12,316 nt of DNA from DASRCB01 sp035653295. GTDB lineage: Bacteria; Acidobacteriota; Terriglobia; Bryobacterales; Bryobacteraceae. Below the pieces are notes generated by a model, which saw only the letters and a program-made list of their open reading frames with translations, had not been told where the DNA came from and did not search any database. Positions 1-6,098 of the stretch are shown here, piece after piece; within the stretch, counting starts at the first letter, position 1, and each line of letters opens with the position of its first letter. Both the position numbers and the translations under genes were made by a program. Location of the stretch: positions 1-12,316 of the forward strand of contig DASRCB010000434.1 of assembly GCA_035653295.1 (NCBI GenBank), given 5' to 3'.

Positions 1-2
1 TG

Positions 3-842
3 CCCGGCGGCCCGTTACTCGGCCCCATTGCCAACCTTTCGGCCGTCGTGGAAGAAACAAGGCCGGACCGCATCGTGGTCGGCATGAATGACCGGCGCGG
101 ACGGCTGCCCGTTCATGAGCTTCTCGACCTCCGCTTCGGCGGGATCGCCATCGAGGAAGCACAGCGCACCTACGAGACGGTGTTCGGCCGCGTTTGCGTA
201 CGCGAAGTGCGGCCATCGCAGCTCATCTTCACGCCGGAACTGGGGCCCCGGCGCAGCGGCCTGATCATGCAGCGCGTCTATTCGACAATCATCGGCGCGG
301 TGCTCAGCATTGTGCTCCTGCCGTTCTTTCCGGTGATCGCGCTGATCATCAAGCTGAGCTCCCCCGGGCCCGTTTTATACCGCCAGCAGCGCGTGGGCCT
401 TGACGGAAGAGTATTCACGCTATACAAATTCCGTTCCATGTACCGGGACGCGGAGGCCCGTACGGGCGCCGTATGGGCGACGCGCGACGATCCGCGTATC
501 ACCCCTGTTGGCCGTATCCTGCGCAAGCTGCGCATCGACGAGTTGCCGCAGTTCTTCAATGTTGTCCGCGGAGAAATGGCTGTGGTCGGCCCGCGGCCGG
601 AGCGTCCGGAGTTCGTCGCCACCCTGAGTGAGCAGATCCCGTATTACCGGCAGCGCCATTCCGTGCGGCCGGGCATAACCGGCTGGGCGCAGATCAACCA
701 CAAATACGGCGACACGTTCGAGGACACAATCCGCAAGCTGGAATACGACCTGTACTACATCAAGAACCTCGCGCCCACGCTGGACCTCTACATCATGCTC
801 CAGACGTTCAAGGTGATGCTGCTGTCGCGCGGATCGCAGTAG
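3..842 (+). CDS. Exopolysaccharide sugar transferase (polyprenyl-phosphate glycosylphosphotransferase), 3' part
   Basis: This enzyme family transfers a sugar-1-phosphate from a nucleotide sugar to undecaprenyl phosphate in the inner membrane, the first step of exopolysaccharide assembly. The frame is open from base 3 with no start, so the gene is cut at its 5' edge; 279 residues are visible. The GTG at 48 is only an internal codon, because homologous-looking sequence (GGPLLGPIANL) continues before it. Residues about 1-75 look like the end of the N-terminal nucleotide-binding-like domain. A hydrophobic membrane segment follows at about 87-116 (TIIGAVLSIVLLPFFPVIAL). The bacterial sugar transferase core comes next: SPGPVLYRQQRVG, LYKFRSM, the catalytic-type RIDELPQFFNVVRGEMAVV, GPRPERPEF, and VRPGITGWAQIN. 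The stretch EEAQRTYETVFGRV..REVRPSQLIF resembles the PEP-CTERM-associated EpsB_2 subgroup (TIGR03013); that subgroup call is from memory and less sure than the family. It is convergent with the next gene. Confidence 0.93.
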   Translation, partial: PGGPLLGPIANLSAVVEETRPDRIVVGMNDRRGRLPVHELLDLRFGGIAIEEAQRTYETVFGRVCVREVRPSQLIFTPELGPRRSGLIMQRVYSTIIGAVLSIVLLPFFPVIALIIKLSSPGPVLYRQQRVGLDGRVFTLYKFRSMYRDAEARTGAVWATRDDPRITPVGRILRKLRIDELPQFFNVVRGEMAVVGPRPERPEFVATLSEQIPYYRQRHSVRPGITGWAQINHKYGDTFEDTIRKLEYDLYYIKNLAPTLDLYIMLQTFKVMLLSRGSQ

Positions 843-865
843 CGCACCTGGCGCGCCGCGCTACT
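838..865. terminator. Palindrome shared by two convergent stop codons, possible bidirectional terminator
   Basis: A perfect 8-bp inverted repeat, AGTAGCGC (838-845) and GCGCTACT (858-865), encloses a 12-nt loop that itself contains the palindrome GGCGCGCC. Each arm carries the TAG stop of one of the two convergent genes. No run of T follows on either strand, so it is not a canonical Rho-independent terminator. A role in ending transcription from both sides is inferred from position only. Confidence 0.4.
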
Positions 866-2657
866 CGAAATCGATGGCCCGAACAAGGCCGGCGGTTTTG
901 CCGTCTACCTCGTTGGCAACGTAGTGGACCCGAACTTTGCGCGGCTTTTGCCTGCCGCACGCCAGATCCACGGACGGCCCGCTTTCGCTGTTGATGGCAA
1001 TCGCACGCGGATCGTCCATCAGGAACCACGTCGTCTTCCCGCCGCTCGCGACGCCCATGCGCGCCGTTTCGCCTGGGCAGGCAAGCTCCACGAACTGACC
1101 CTCCACCGTTGGCAGAGGCGGCTCCGCGGCAGTCGCCTCCGTTTCCTCCTCGCTGGCGTCGTCGCGCCGCCGCAGTGCTTTATGGCCTTCGTCGCGCTCA
1201 GCGGCCGCGATCTCGGCCTGCGTCACACGAGGCGCGGCCGCTGCCGGCCTCTCCTCCAGCGCGGCAAGCATCTGGTCCAGCTGTTGGTGCTGCGCGCCGT
1301 CTTTGGCGTATTGCTTCGCGCGGCCAATCGCCGTCTTGGCTTCGTCTTTCCGGTTTAGCCGGTACTCGGCGTACGCGAGGCCGGAGAAATACGCGAACGC
1401 GTTCTCCTGGCTCACGTGCTTCACCTGCTTGAATTCGGTGACTACGCCCGCGTAATTGCTGCTGTCCAGATACGCGAAGCCGAGATAGAAGTGTGCCTCT
1501 TCGTAGTCCGGCTTGAGTTCGACGGCTTTGCGCAGCATGGCGGCGCGCTTTTCGTGGTCGCCGCCTGCCTGCAGCGCCGTGGCGTAATGGAAGTACATCT
1601 CCGGGCTGGTGGCGTTGAGTTGCGCCGCGCGCTCATAATGCTGCAGGGCTTTGGCCCGGTCCCGCTCTCGCAGGTCGAGATCGCCGAGGCCCGCCTCGGG
1701 TTCCCAGCGCTTGGGGTCCTCCTGCGCCAGCTTTTGCAGAAGCTCGCGTCCGGCCGCGGCCTTCTCGACGGACGATGACATGATCTCCGCCATAGCGAAC
1801 TCCGCGTCCCATGCAGGCATGGTGTCCACGTCCGGGTCCTCCGACCGGGTATCCAGCTTCAGGTCGATCGTGCCCGCGGTGAAGCCGTTGCCGTTGATAT
1901 ATGCAAACAGCTCCTTCTGGATGTCGGAAACGGATTTCCCATACGCCAGTTGCACCGCCCTGGCGAAGTCGTGCTCGCGCACGAGAGTAAGCAGAAAAGC
2001 GTCAAATTTCGGGCGGTACGCCGGTTCCCAGAAGAGCATGTGCACCAGCGCCCAGCTTTCGGCATAAAAGATGTTGACCCTGCTGCTCTCGTTGTAAAAC
2101 GGCGATTTCTCGTCGGCCGATGTAATCAGCTCCAGCGGAGCCAGTCGCGTTTCGCGCAGCGTGCGGATGTGCCCGGCCAGGGGCGCGCCGACCAGCAGTT
2201 TCTTCCCGCGCGGCTCGAGCGATGAGTACATGTCGGCCAGCCCTTCGTTGAACCAGAGCGGCACCTTTACGCCGGTATGCCGCAGCAGCAGATGGACATA
2301 TTCGTGAATCGCCGCCGGATAATCGTCCCGCTCGATACCGCTCATGACGATGTAATCGTGCTGAAAACCCGGCTGGTAGTACGCGGCGGCGAACTCTTTC
2401 GCGGCGTACGGCTTGTATTCCTTCTGCGAACGGAAGGCTACGATGCGCACCGGCGTGGTCGGAAGCTGGCGCACCATCAGCTTCGATTGCTCGAAGAACC
2501 GGCGCACTGCCTCGAAATAAAGGATGGCTTCACGGCCCCTTTTCTCGCCGGCAGTGGTCAGCAGCTCGAAATTCGTGGAGCGTATGCGCAGCCACTGCGT
2601 GGCTGCTGTCGCGGGAAGGCACAACACGGCCGCCGCGAAAAACGCGCGCAATCTCAT
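861..2657 (-). CDS. Secreted gluzincin-like metallopeptidase with TPR repeats
   Basis: A 598-residue predicted exported protein. The ATG at 2657 is preferred because it begins a signal peptide (MRLRAFFAAAVLCLPATAA); the frame stays open 46 codons upstream, but those residues look random. Residues about 22-260 form a peptidase-MA-like domain. HEYVH at 118-122 gives two zinc-ligand histidines and the catalytic Glu, and NEGLAD puts a third-ligand candidate at E138, the spacing used by gluzincins. Three or more TPR-like helical pairs span about 315-450 (for example ALQHYERAAQLN and AHFYLGFAYLDSSNYAGVV). A charged, Ala/Glu-rich linker (about 470-512) leads to a small C-terminal beta domain with two Cys (C527, C567). 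I recall that tail from other acidobacterial TPR proteins, which is weak evidence. The substrate is unknown. No Shine-Dalgarno is visible; a hairpin ends three bases before the start. Confidence 0.85.
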   Translation of the reverse strand: MRLRAFFAAAVLCLPATAATQWLRIRSTNFELLTTAGEKRGREAILYFEAVRRFFEQSKLMVRQLPTTPVRIVAFRSQKEYKPYAAKEFAAAYYQPGFQHDYIVMSGIERDDYPAAIHEYVHLLLRHTGVKVPLWFNEGLADMYSSLEPRGKKLLVGAPLAGHIRTLRETRLAPLELITSADEKSPFYNESSRVNIFYAESWALVHMLFWEPAYRPKFDAFLLTLVREHDFARAVQLAYGKSVSDIQKELFAYINGNGFTAGTIDLKLDTRSEDPDVDTMPAWDAEFAMAEIMSSSVEKAAAGRELLQKLAQEDPKRWEPEAGLGDLDLRERDRAKALQHYERAAQLNATSPEMYFHYATALQAGGDHEKRAAMLRKAVELKPDYEEAHFYLGFAYLDSSNYAGVVTEFKQVKHVSQENAFAYFSGLAYAEYRLNRKDEAKTAIGRAKQYAKDGAQHQQLDQMLAALEERPAAAAPRVTQAEIAAAERDEGHKALRRRDDASEEETEATAAEPPLPTVEGQFVELACPGETARMGVASGGKTTWFLMDDPRAIAINSESGPSVDLACGRQKPRKVRVHYVANEVDGKTAGLVRAIDFE

Positions 2658-2660
2658 AAA

Positions 2661-2699
2661 GCAGGTGTGTTTCGAGTATAACGTGGGAAACACACCTGC
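2661..2699 (-). terminator. 13-bp perfect hairpin between two minus-strand genes
   Basis: GCAGGTGTGTTTC (2661-2673) and GAAACACACCTGC (2687-2699) are perfect inverted copies with a 13-nt loop. On the minus strand the hairpin starts 11 bases after the TAA of the 147-residue protein gene, and TTT then the ATG of the metallopeptidase gene follow it. It could end the upstream transcript, although the T run is only three bases. It could also control translation of the downstream gene, because it fills the place where a Shine-Dalgarno would be. The structure is certain; the function is inferred. Confidence 0.5.
2675..2680 (-). promoter_or_regulatory. Candidate -10 box (TATACT) for the metallopeptidase gene
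   Basis: On the minus strand TATACT, five of six matches to the sigma-70 -10 consensus, lies in the hairpin loop 17 bases before the ATG at 2657. No convincing -35 box was found at 16-18 bp spacing. If used, the transcript would have a leader of only about 8-12 nt, consistent with the missing Shine-Dalgarno. Confidence 0.25.
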
Positions 2700-2710
2700 G
2701 GGAAGGCAAC

Positions 2711-3154
2711 TTACGGATGGGGCGGAGCGGCCATGATGGCCGACAGGGAAATGAAGCTGTCGATGTGGGATGTGCCCCCACGCACCGTGCTCCACATGCC
2801 CTGAACCGTCGTCCAGTCAGAGCCGAGCGGGATCTGCGCGATCAACGTGATCGGATGCCGGCCGGAGGACTGCGGCGTCGAGCTGTCGTACGTATATCCG
2901 CCCACCGCTACGACCGCGCCGTTGGCCTCGATCGCAAAATTCGTGCCGGGAAAATCGTTTCCTGTCGCATAGCTCATCGGTACACACAAAAAGACGAGGG
3001 CGGAGGTCATGAAGTCGTTGGCCGGCGGGACCTGGATGCTCAGGCCGGCCAGCGGCGTCCAGTTCCCCGAACTGGTCTGTTGCGAACTCGTGCTGGACGC
3101 ATATTGCAGGTTAACCGGCGACCCGGTGTCATAATTCGGTGCGGGTGCATGCAT
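2711..3154 (-). CDS. Small beta-rich hypothetical protein
   Basis: A 147-residue protein that I do not recognise. The ATG at 3154 is preferred because an AGGAG lies upstream (3167-3171; spacing of 12 is a little long). The frame runs open to 4033, but across the DUF4062 and GNAT genes on both strands, so the longer version is not credible. There is no signal peptide and no membrane helix. The sequence is rich in Ser, Thr, Gly and Pro and looks like an all-beta fold: LSIQVPPANDF, AIEANGAVVAVGGYTY, ITLIAQIPLGSDWTTVQGMW. It ends in a conserved-looking motif, WSTVRGGTSHIDSFISLSAI (residues 121-140). Only one Cys (C57) is present. A jelly-roll or phage-fibre-like fold is possible but is only a guess. 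The gene is divergent from the DUF4062 gene and upstream of the metallopeptidase gene, with a hairpin between. Confidence 0.7.
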   Translation of the reverse strand: MHAPAPNYDTGSPVNLQYASSTSSQQTSSGNWTPLAGLSIQVPPANDFMTSALVFLCVPMSYATGNDFPGTNFAIEANGAVVAVGGYTYDSSTPQSSGRHPITLIAQIPLGSDWTTVQGMWSTVRGGTSHIDSFISLSAIMAAPPHP

Positions 3155-3166
3155 GGAAGCTTTTCT

Positions 3167-3171
3167 CTCCT
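3167..3171 (-). promoter_or_regulatory. Shine-Dalgarno supporting the start at 3154
   Basis: AGGAG on the minus strand, 12 bases before the ATG. It decides the start of the 147-residue protein against the much longer open frame that runs to 4033. Confidence 0.5.
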
Positions 3172-3265
3172 GAAGAACAGATTGTCGAGCCAGAATAGTA
3201 TGCCATGGCTTGCGCGCAGGCATAATGACAAAGTGACGATCCCATCCCCGACTCACGGATTTTAT

Positions 3266-3769
3266 ATGTTCCGCGTGTTTATTTCCGCTCCCGGCGATCT
3301 GGCCGCCGACCGCGACACCTGCCGCGCCGCCATCGCCGCGGTCAACGAGAAGGATGCCATGCCCTCGAAAATCCTTCTCGTTTCGGTCGGGCTCCCGAAC
3401 GACGACCAGATCCTCGCCCATCGGGCCGCGGTTGCGGAGAACGTAAGAGCGGCTTCGTATTACGTTCAGATCTTCGAGGACGACTGGGGGCCGCGGAACC
3501 TGTTCCGCAAAATGTTCCTGCTGGGTCAGGACTGCCGCGATGACGTGGCCATGCCCATGCGCGACATCGTGGTCTGTCTCAAAGACGCGCCGCGGGAGAC
3601 CGATCCCGAAATTCTGGAGTTCCGCCGGGAATTGCAGGCCGCCTGCAACGTCCAACTGATAACTTATCGCAATGTATCGGAGCTGAAAGACAAGCTTCAC
3701 CCGATATTTCGAAGCTGGGTCGCCGTCCTGAGCGCAGAGACCGCGGCGGTGGCAGGCGCGGCTGGCTGA
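3266..3769 (+). CDS. DUF4062-like protein
   Basis: A 167-residue soluble protein. Its N-terminus, FRVFISAPGDLAADRDTCRA (2-21), matches the pattern of DUF4062 (F-I-S-S-x-x-D-L-x-x-E-R-D). That domain usually begins large signalling or immunity-type proteins and is thought to be distantly TIR-like. A second part, AENVRAASYYVQIFEDDWG (57-75), fits the strand/helix pattern after it, as does DIVVCLKDAPRETDPEILEF (100-119). No effector, NACHT or TPR partner domain follows; the protein stops at about one domain in length. The ATG at 3266 is chosen because the domain begins there, with a weak CGGA seven bases upstream. In-frame GTG 3233 and ATG 3200 would only add unrelated residues. It is convergent with the GNAT gene (8 bp between stops) and divergent from the 147-residue gene (111 bp). 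Its biochemical function is unknown. Confidence 0.75.
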   Translation: MFRVFISAPGDLAADRDTCRAAIAAVNEKDAMPSKILLVSVGLPNDDQILAHRAAVAENVRAASYYVQIFEDDWGPRNLFRKMFLLGQDCRDDVAMPMRDIVVCLKDAPRETDPEILEFRRELQAACNVQLITYRNVSELKDKLHPIFRSWVAVLSAETAAVAGAAG

Positions 3770-3777
3770 CAATCGCG

Positions 3778-4260
3778 CTAAAGCAGCGGGGCGGGGCGCC
3801 ACTCCAGGTAGTAATTCAGCTGGTCTTCGCGCACGATCGAAAAGCCCAGCCTCTTGTGGAAGCGCAGCGAGCCGGGGTTGAAGCGGTCCACCACGGACTG
3901 AATCGGCAGCTTGAGCTTCTGCGCTTCCTGCTGGACCCGCTGCACCAAAACCGTTCCCAGACCCTTGCTTTGGATACTGGGATGGACGGCAATGTCCACC
4001 AGATGGAATCCGTGCTCGACCGGCGCCACCCACAGACGCCCGACCGGCCGCGAGTCAAGCAGCACGACATGGTAACAGGAGTTCGGGAACTGCTGCGTGT
4101 ACGAAGAGAGCTGCGCCCGGAACTGCATGCGCAGCAGGTGCTCGCGCTGCGCGGCGGTAATGGGGGCGAGCGCGAACAACGGACCCTTGATCGCCACGTA
4201 TAACTCGTAAAGGAAAGTCTCGTCCTGAGGCAGGGCGGGACGAACGGCCAGGGTGGACAT
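3778..4260 (-). CDS. GNAT family N-acetyltransferase
   Basis: A 160-residue, full-length GNAT-fold enzyme expected to move an acetyl group from acetyl-CoA to an amine; the substrate cannot be told. Motif A is clear at about 88-106 (VDIAVHPSIQSKGLG), with the acetyl-CoA pyrophosphate loop Q97-S-K-G-L-G102. Motif B follows as NPGSLRFHKRLGF (128-140), and an aromatic C-terminal strand, QLNYYLEW, closes the fold. It is the last gene of the minus-strand run behind three tail-collar genes, 42 bases after the previous stop. From memory, GNAT genes often sit beside such collar-protein triplets, so it may modify a product of the locus. Its start has no visible Shine-Dalgarno and is abutted by an 11-bp hairpin, so its translation may be set separately from the collar genes. 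Confidence 0.92.
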   Translation of the reverse strand: MSTLAVRPALPQDETFLYELYVAIKGPLFALAPITAAQREHLLRMQFRAQLSSYTQQFPNSCYHVVLLDSRPVGRLWVAPVEHGFHLVDIAVHPSIQSKGLGTVLVQRVQQEAQKLKLPIQSVVDRFNPGSLRFHKRLGFSIVREDQLNYYLEWRPAPLL

Positions 4261-4265
4261 GCGGA

Positions 4266-4294
4266 AGAGCCGGGGACCGCGAATCCCCGGCTCT
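4266..4294 (-). terminator. 11-bp GC-rich hairpin between collar gene 1 and GNAT gene
   Basis: AGAGCCGGGGA (4266-4276) and TCCCCGGCTCT (4284-4294) form a perfect 11-bp stem with a 7-nt loop. On the minus strand it starts 8 bases after the collar-gene stop and ends 5 bases before the GNAT ATG. No T run follows. It may be an attenuator, an RNA-processing or stability element, or a partial terminator lowering GNAT expression relative to the collar genes. Confidence 0.5.
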
Positions 4295-4302
4295 CCAGCT
4301 TA

Positions 4303-4827
4303 CTACGAGCGCGGCGGGAAAATGCCCTGCAGCGCAATGCAGAAATTCAGGGTCAGGTAAGGCATCATGTTGTTGTGCGGCAGGTTGCCCCCGGCGGGCG
4401 CCAGAGCCTGTGGCGCCAGGGTCGCCAGAGGAGAAGTGCCGTTCGAATAGATATTGGTGGCGTTTGAGGACGACAGCACCGCGTTCGCGGGCGCGCCACT
4501 ATCCGGGCCAATAAAGGTGTCCGCTTCGAGGCCGTGCGTGTGCACCGGGATCTCGGACGTCAGCAGTGTGACGTTATCCGTTCCGCCGTTCTGGCCCAGG
4601 TCATACAAGCTGAGACCGGGGCCCTGCCCGAAGCCGATGGGGATGCTGCCCTGCAAATTGGGCAGCGCGAAATTGGATTTGCCGTCGCCGCCATACGTCG
4701 TCCCCAGCAGCGAAAATAAGGCCGTGTTCTGCGAAAGCGGCAGAATCTGGCCGTCGCACAAAGCCCAGCCCTTGGGGGCGAAGTTGAAAGGAAAAACGCG
4801 GATCTCTGCTACGAATGGGTCGGCCAT
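4303..4827 (-). CDS. Phage tail-collar domain protein 1 (MdpB-like)
   Basis: A 174-residue protein of the tail-collar family (PF07484; COG4675, 'microcystin-dependent protein'), related to the receptor-binding end of phage short tail fibres, which are trimeric. The hallmarks run in order: FNFAPKGWALCDGQILPLSQ (14-33), ALFSLLGTTYGGDG (36-49), FALPNLQGSIPIG (53-65), an EIPVHTH segment with the metal-ligand-type HxH at 96-98, and a C-terminal LPHNNMMPYLTLNFCIALQG ending in IFPPRS. The usual LxGR is LQGS here. Between HxH and the C-terminus lies a variable Asn/Ser/Ala-rich loop (about 100-145). There is no signal peptide. An AAGGAG lies 6 bases before the ATG. It is third in the operon, 18 nt after collar gene 2. 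The role is probably a fibre-tip or adhesin-like part; whether it is secreted is unknown. Confidence 0.92.
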   Translation of the reverse strand: MADPFVAEIRVFPFNFAPKGWALCDGQILPLSQNTALFSLLGTTYGGDGKSNFALPNLQGSIPIGFGQGPGLSLYDLGQNGGTDNVTLLTSEIPVHTHGLEADTFIGPDSGAPANAVLSSSNATNIYSNGTSPLATLAPQALAPAGGNLPHNNMMPYLTLNFCIALQGIFPPRS

Positions 4828-4845
4828 GCTGATCTCCTTGTCCCT

Positions 4846-5352
4846 CTAGGTTTGTGACGGGAAGATTCCCTGAAGGGCGATGATCCAGTTCATCACCAGG
4901 TAGGGCGATTCATTCGCATGGGGCTGACTTCCGCCGACACTCGTGACGTCGCCGGGGAACATCGCCTTGAGGTTCTGTGGGGGCCCGTAGACCGCCAGGT
5001 TGCCCTGCGTGTTCGCCAGATAGTTGTTTGTGGGATCCGTTTGATTCGCGTTCGAGGCGACGCCCTGCAGAAAGTGGATGTGCGTGGGCAACTCGCTGAG
5101 GCTCAGCGTGTGCGTTGTCTCTCCGCCTCTTTGGCCGAGCGTGAACCCCTGGCCCATATGCAGGGGGGCGCGACCCTGCAGATTGGGTAACGCGAAATTC
5201 TGGCGGCCGTCGCCGCCGTAGGTGGTCCCGAGCAGCGCAAAAATGGCCTGGTTCTGGTTGATCGGCAACAATTGCCCATTGGCGAAGGTCCAGCCTTTGG
5301 GCGCCAGGTTGAATGCAACGAGTCTGAGTTCCGACAGGAAAGGTGAGGACAA
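4846..5352 (-). CDS. Phage tail-collar domain protein 2 (MdpB-like), TTG start
   Basis: A 168-residue paralogue of its two neighbours. It shows VAFNLAPKGWTFANGQLLPI (12-31), LLGTTYGGDG (40-49), FALPNLQGRAPLH (53-65), LPTHIH with HxH at 91-93, and a C-terminal VGGSQPHANESPYLVMNWII followed by ALQGIFPSQT. The start codon is TTG at 5352, set by exact alignment with the N-terminus of collar protein 3 (SSP-x(4)-E-x-R-L-V-A-F-N) and by an AAGGAG 8 bases upstream that overlaps the stop codon of collar gene 3. This layout suggests translational coupling, with the weak TTG perhaps lowering the yield of this subunit. The variable loop (about 94-138) differs wholly from the other two, so each paralogue may present a different tip. 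Confidence 0.92.
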   Translation of the reverse strand: MSSPFLSELRLVAFNLAPKGWTFANGQLLPINQNQAIFALLGTTYGGDGRQNFALPNLQGRAPLHMGQGFTLGQRGGETTHTLSLSELPTHIHFLQGVASNANQTDPTNNYLANTQGNLAVYGPPQNLKAMFPGDVTSVGGSQPHANESPYLVMNWIIALQGIFPSQT

Positions 5353-5360
5353 GTGCCGTT

Positions 5361-5366
5361 CTCCTT
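5361..5366 (-). promoter_or_regulatory. Shine-Dalgarno deciding the TTG start of collar gene 2
   Basis: AAGGAG on the minus strand, 8 bases before the TTG at 5352. It overlaps the TAA stop (5365-5367) of the preceding collar gene, the usual sign of translational coupling. Confidence 0.7.
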
Positions 5367-5871
5367 AAGTCTGGCTGGGGAAGATGCCGTACAGCGAAAT
5401 GATCCAATTCAGGGCCAGATACGGCTGCAGGTTCTCGTGCGGCTGGCTGCCGCCGACCGGTTGGATCGCCTGCGCGTTCATTGGCGTGTTTGCGTTCGGG
5501 CTGCCCCCGTCGTATACCGGTGTGGCGGTTACGGCGAGCACCGAGTTCGAAAGCAGATTGGTGTTGCCGTTGTTCCCGGAGCCCATCAAGGTATGCGTGT
5601 GCGCGGGAATCTGCTGCGTGCTCAGGGTTACCGTCTCGACGCCGCCGACCTGGGCCAGAGGGAACCCCGGGCCCTGATGAATGGGAACGCGCCCCCGCAG
5701 ATCGGGCAGCGCAAAGGTCTCCTGCCCATCTCCGCCATACGTCGTCCCCAACAGTTGAAACAGGACGTCGTTTTCCGCGATAGCTACCAGCTGTCCCTGG
5801 CAATAAGCCCAGCCGGCGGGCGCGAAATTGAAAGCTACCAAACGGCATTCCCCGACATAGGGACTGCTCAT
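5365..5871 (-). CDS. Phage tail-collar domain protein 3 (MdpB-like), first gene of the operon
   Basis: A 168-residue tail-collar family protein and the promoter-proximal gene of the run. Visible motifs are VAFNFAPAGWAYCQGQLVAI (12-31), LLGTTYGGDG (40-49), FALPDLRGRVPIHQGPG (53-69), IPAHTHTL with HxH at 91-93, and a C-terminal VGGSQPHENLQPYLALNWII then SLYGIFPSQT. The N-terminal and C-terminal thirds are shared with collar proteins 1 and 2. The middle, with GNNGNTNLLSNS and neighbouring residues, is unique. No signal peptide or membrane segment is present, so export would need another route, or the protein is cytoplasmic until release. A strong AGGAGG lies 4 bases before the ATG. The gene is divergent from the giant secreted-protein gene across 233 bp. 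Confidence 0.93.
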   Translation of the reverse strand: MSSPYVGECRLVAFNFAPAGWAYCQGQLVAIAENDVLFQLLGTTYGGDGQETFALPDLRGRVPIHQGPGFPLAQVGGVETVTLSTQQIPAHTHTLMGSGNNGNTNLLSNSVLAVTATPVYDGGSPNANTPMNAQAIQPVGGSQPHENLQPYLALNWIISLYGIFPSQT

Positions 5872-5919
5872 GCATCCTCCTGTGTTTGTGCCGCGTAATT
5901 AGTACGGATTGGCCCGTTA

Positions 5920-5948
5920 AGCCTATCACTGTTCTGAATAACTTGCAA
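5920..5948 (-). promoter_or_regulatory. Candidate sigma-70-like promoter of the collar operon
   Basis: On the minus strand TTGCAA (5948-5943, four of six matches to the -35 consensus) is followed after exactly 17 bp by TAGGCT (5925-5920, three of six to the -10). It would give a leader of about 40 nt before the ATG at 5871. This is the best pair I see in the gap, but the -10 is poor. Confidence 0.25.
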
Positions 5949-6092
5949 GGATTTTCGCCTTAAAGGCCGGAGAACCCCGTCCGTTGGTCGTCGTTTCGTG
6001 GTAGAGTAGGCGAGCGCCAGCTCAGCGAAGAAAAACACTGGAAGTCGTCCTCGAGCGGATGTGTGTGATCGGAGTATGCGCGGCGACGGGAA

Positions 6093-6098
6093 GAGAGG
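6093..6098 (+). promoter_or_regulatory. Shine-Dalgarno deciding the start of the giant gene
   Basis: GAGAGG lies 6 bases before the ATG at 6105. An in-frame TGA at 6066 rules out any start further upstream, and no other ATG or GTG lies in frame between the two. Confidence 0.6.

Noticed and set aside
48..842. GTG at 48 as the true start of the sugar transferase
   Set aside because: The frame stays open to the window edge with family-like sequence upstream, and starting at 48 would remove most of the N-terminal domain. The gene is cut by the window.
2711..4033. 440-codon minus-strand open frame
   Set aside because: Only its last 147 codons look like a protein and have a Shine-Dalgarno. The rest runs antisense to the DUF4062 gene and overlaps the GNAT gene in another frame.
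3778..5871. Prophage or phage-tail gene cluster
   Set aside because: Collar-type proteins are the only phage-like element. No other tail, capsid, lysis, integrase or terminase gene is near, and the family is common as host genes.
4910..5929. 339-codon minus-strand frame across collar genes 2 and 3
   Set aside because: It overlaps two clear collar genes in another frame of the same strand and encodes an Arg/Pro/His-rich translation typical of an out-of-frame shadow.
5984..6007. Rightward promoter TTGGTC / TAGAGT for the giant gene
   Set aside because: The spacing is only 12 bp, too short for a sigma-70 promoter, and both boxes are poor matches.
6076..6078. ATG at 6076 as a start for the giant gene
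   Set aside because: It is in a different frame from the long open reading frame. The in-frame start with a Shine-Dalgarno is 6105.
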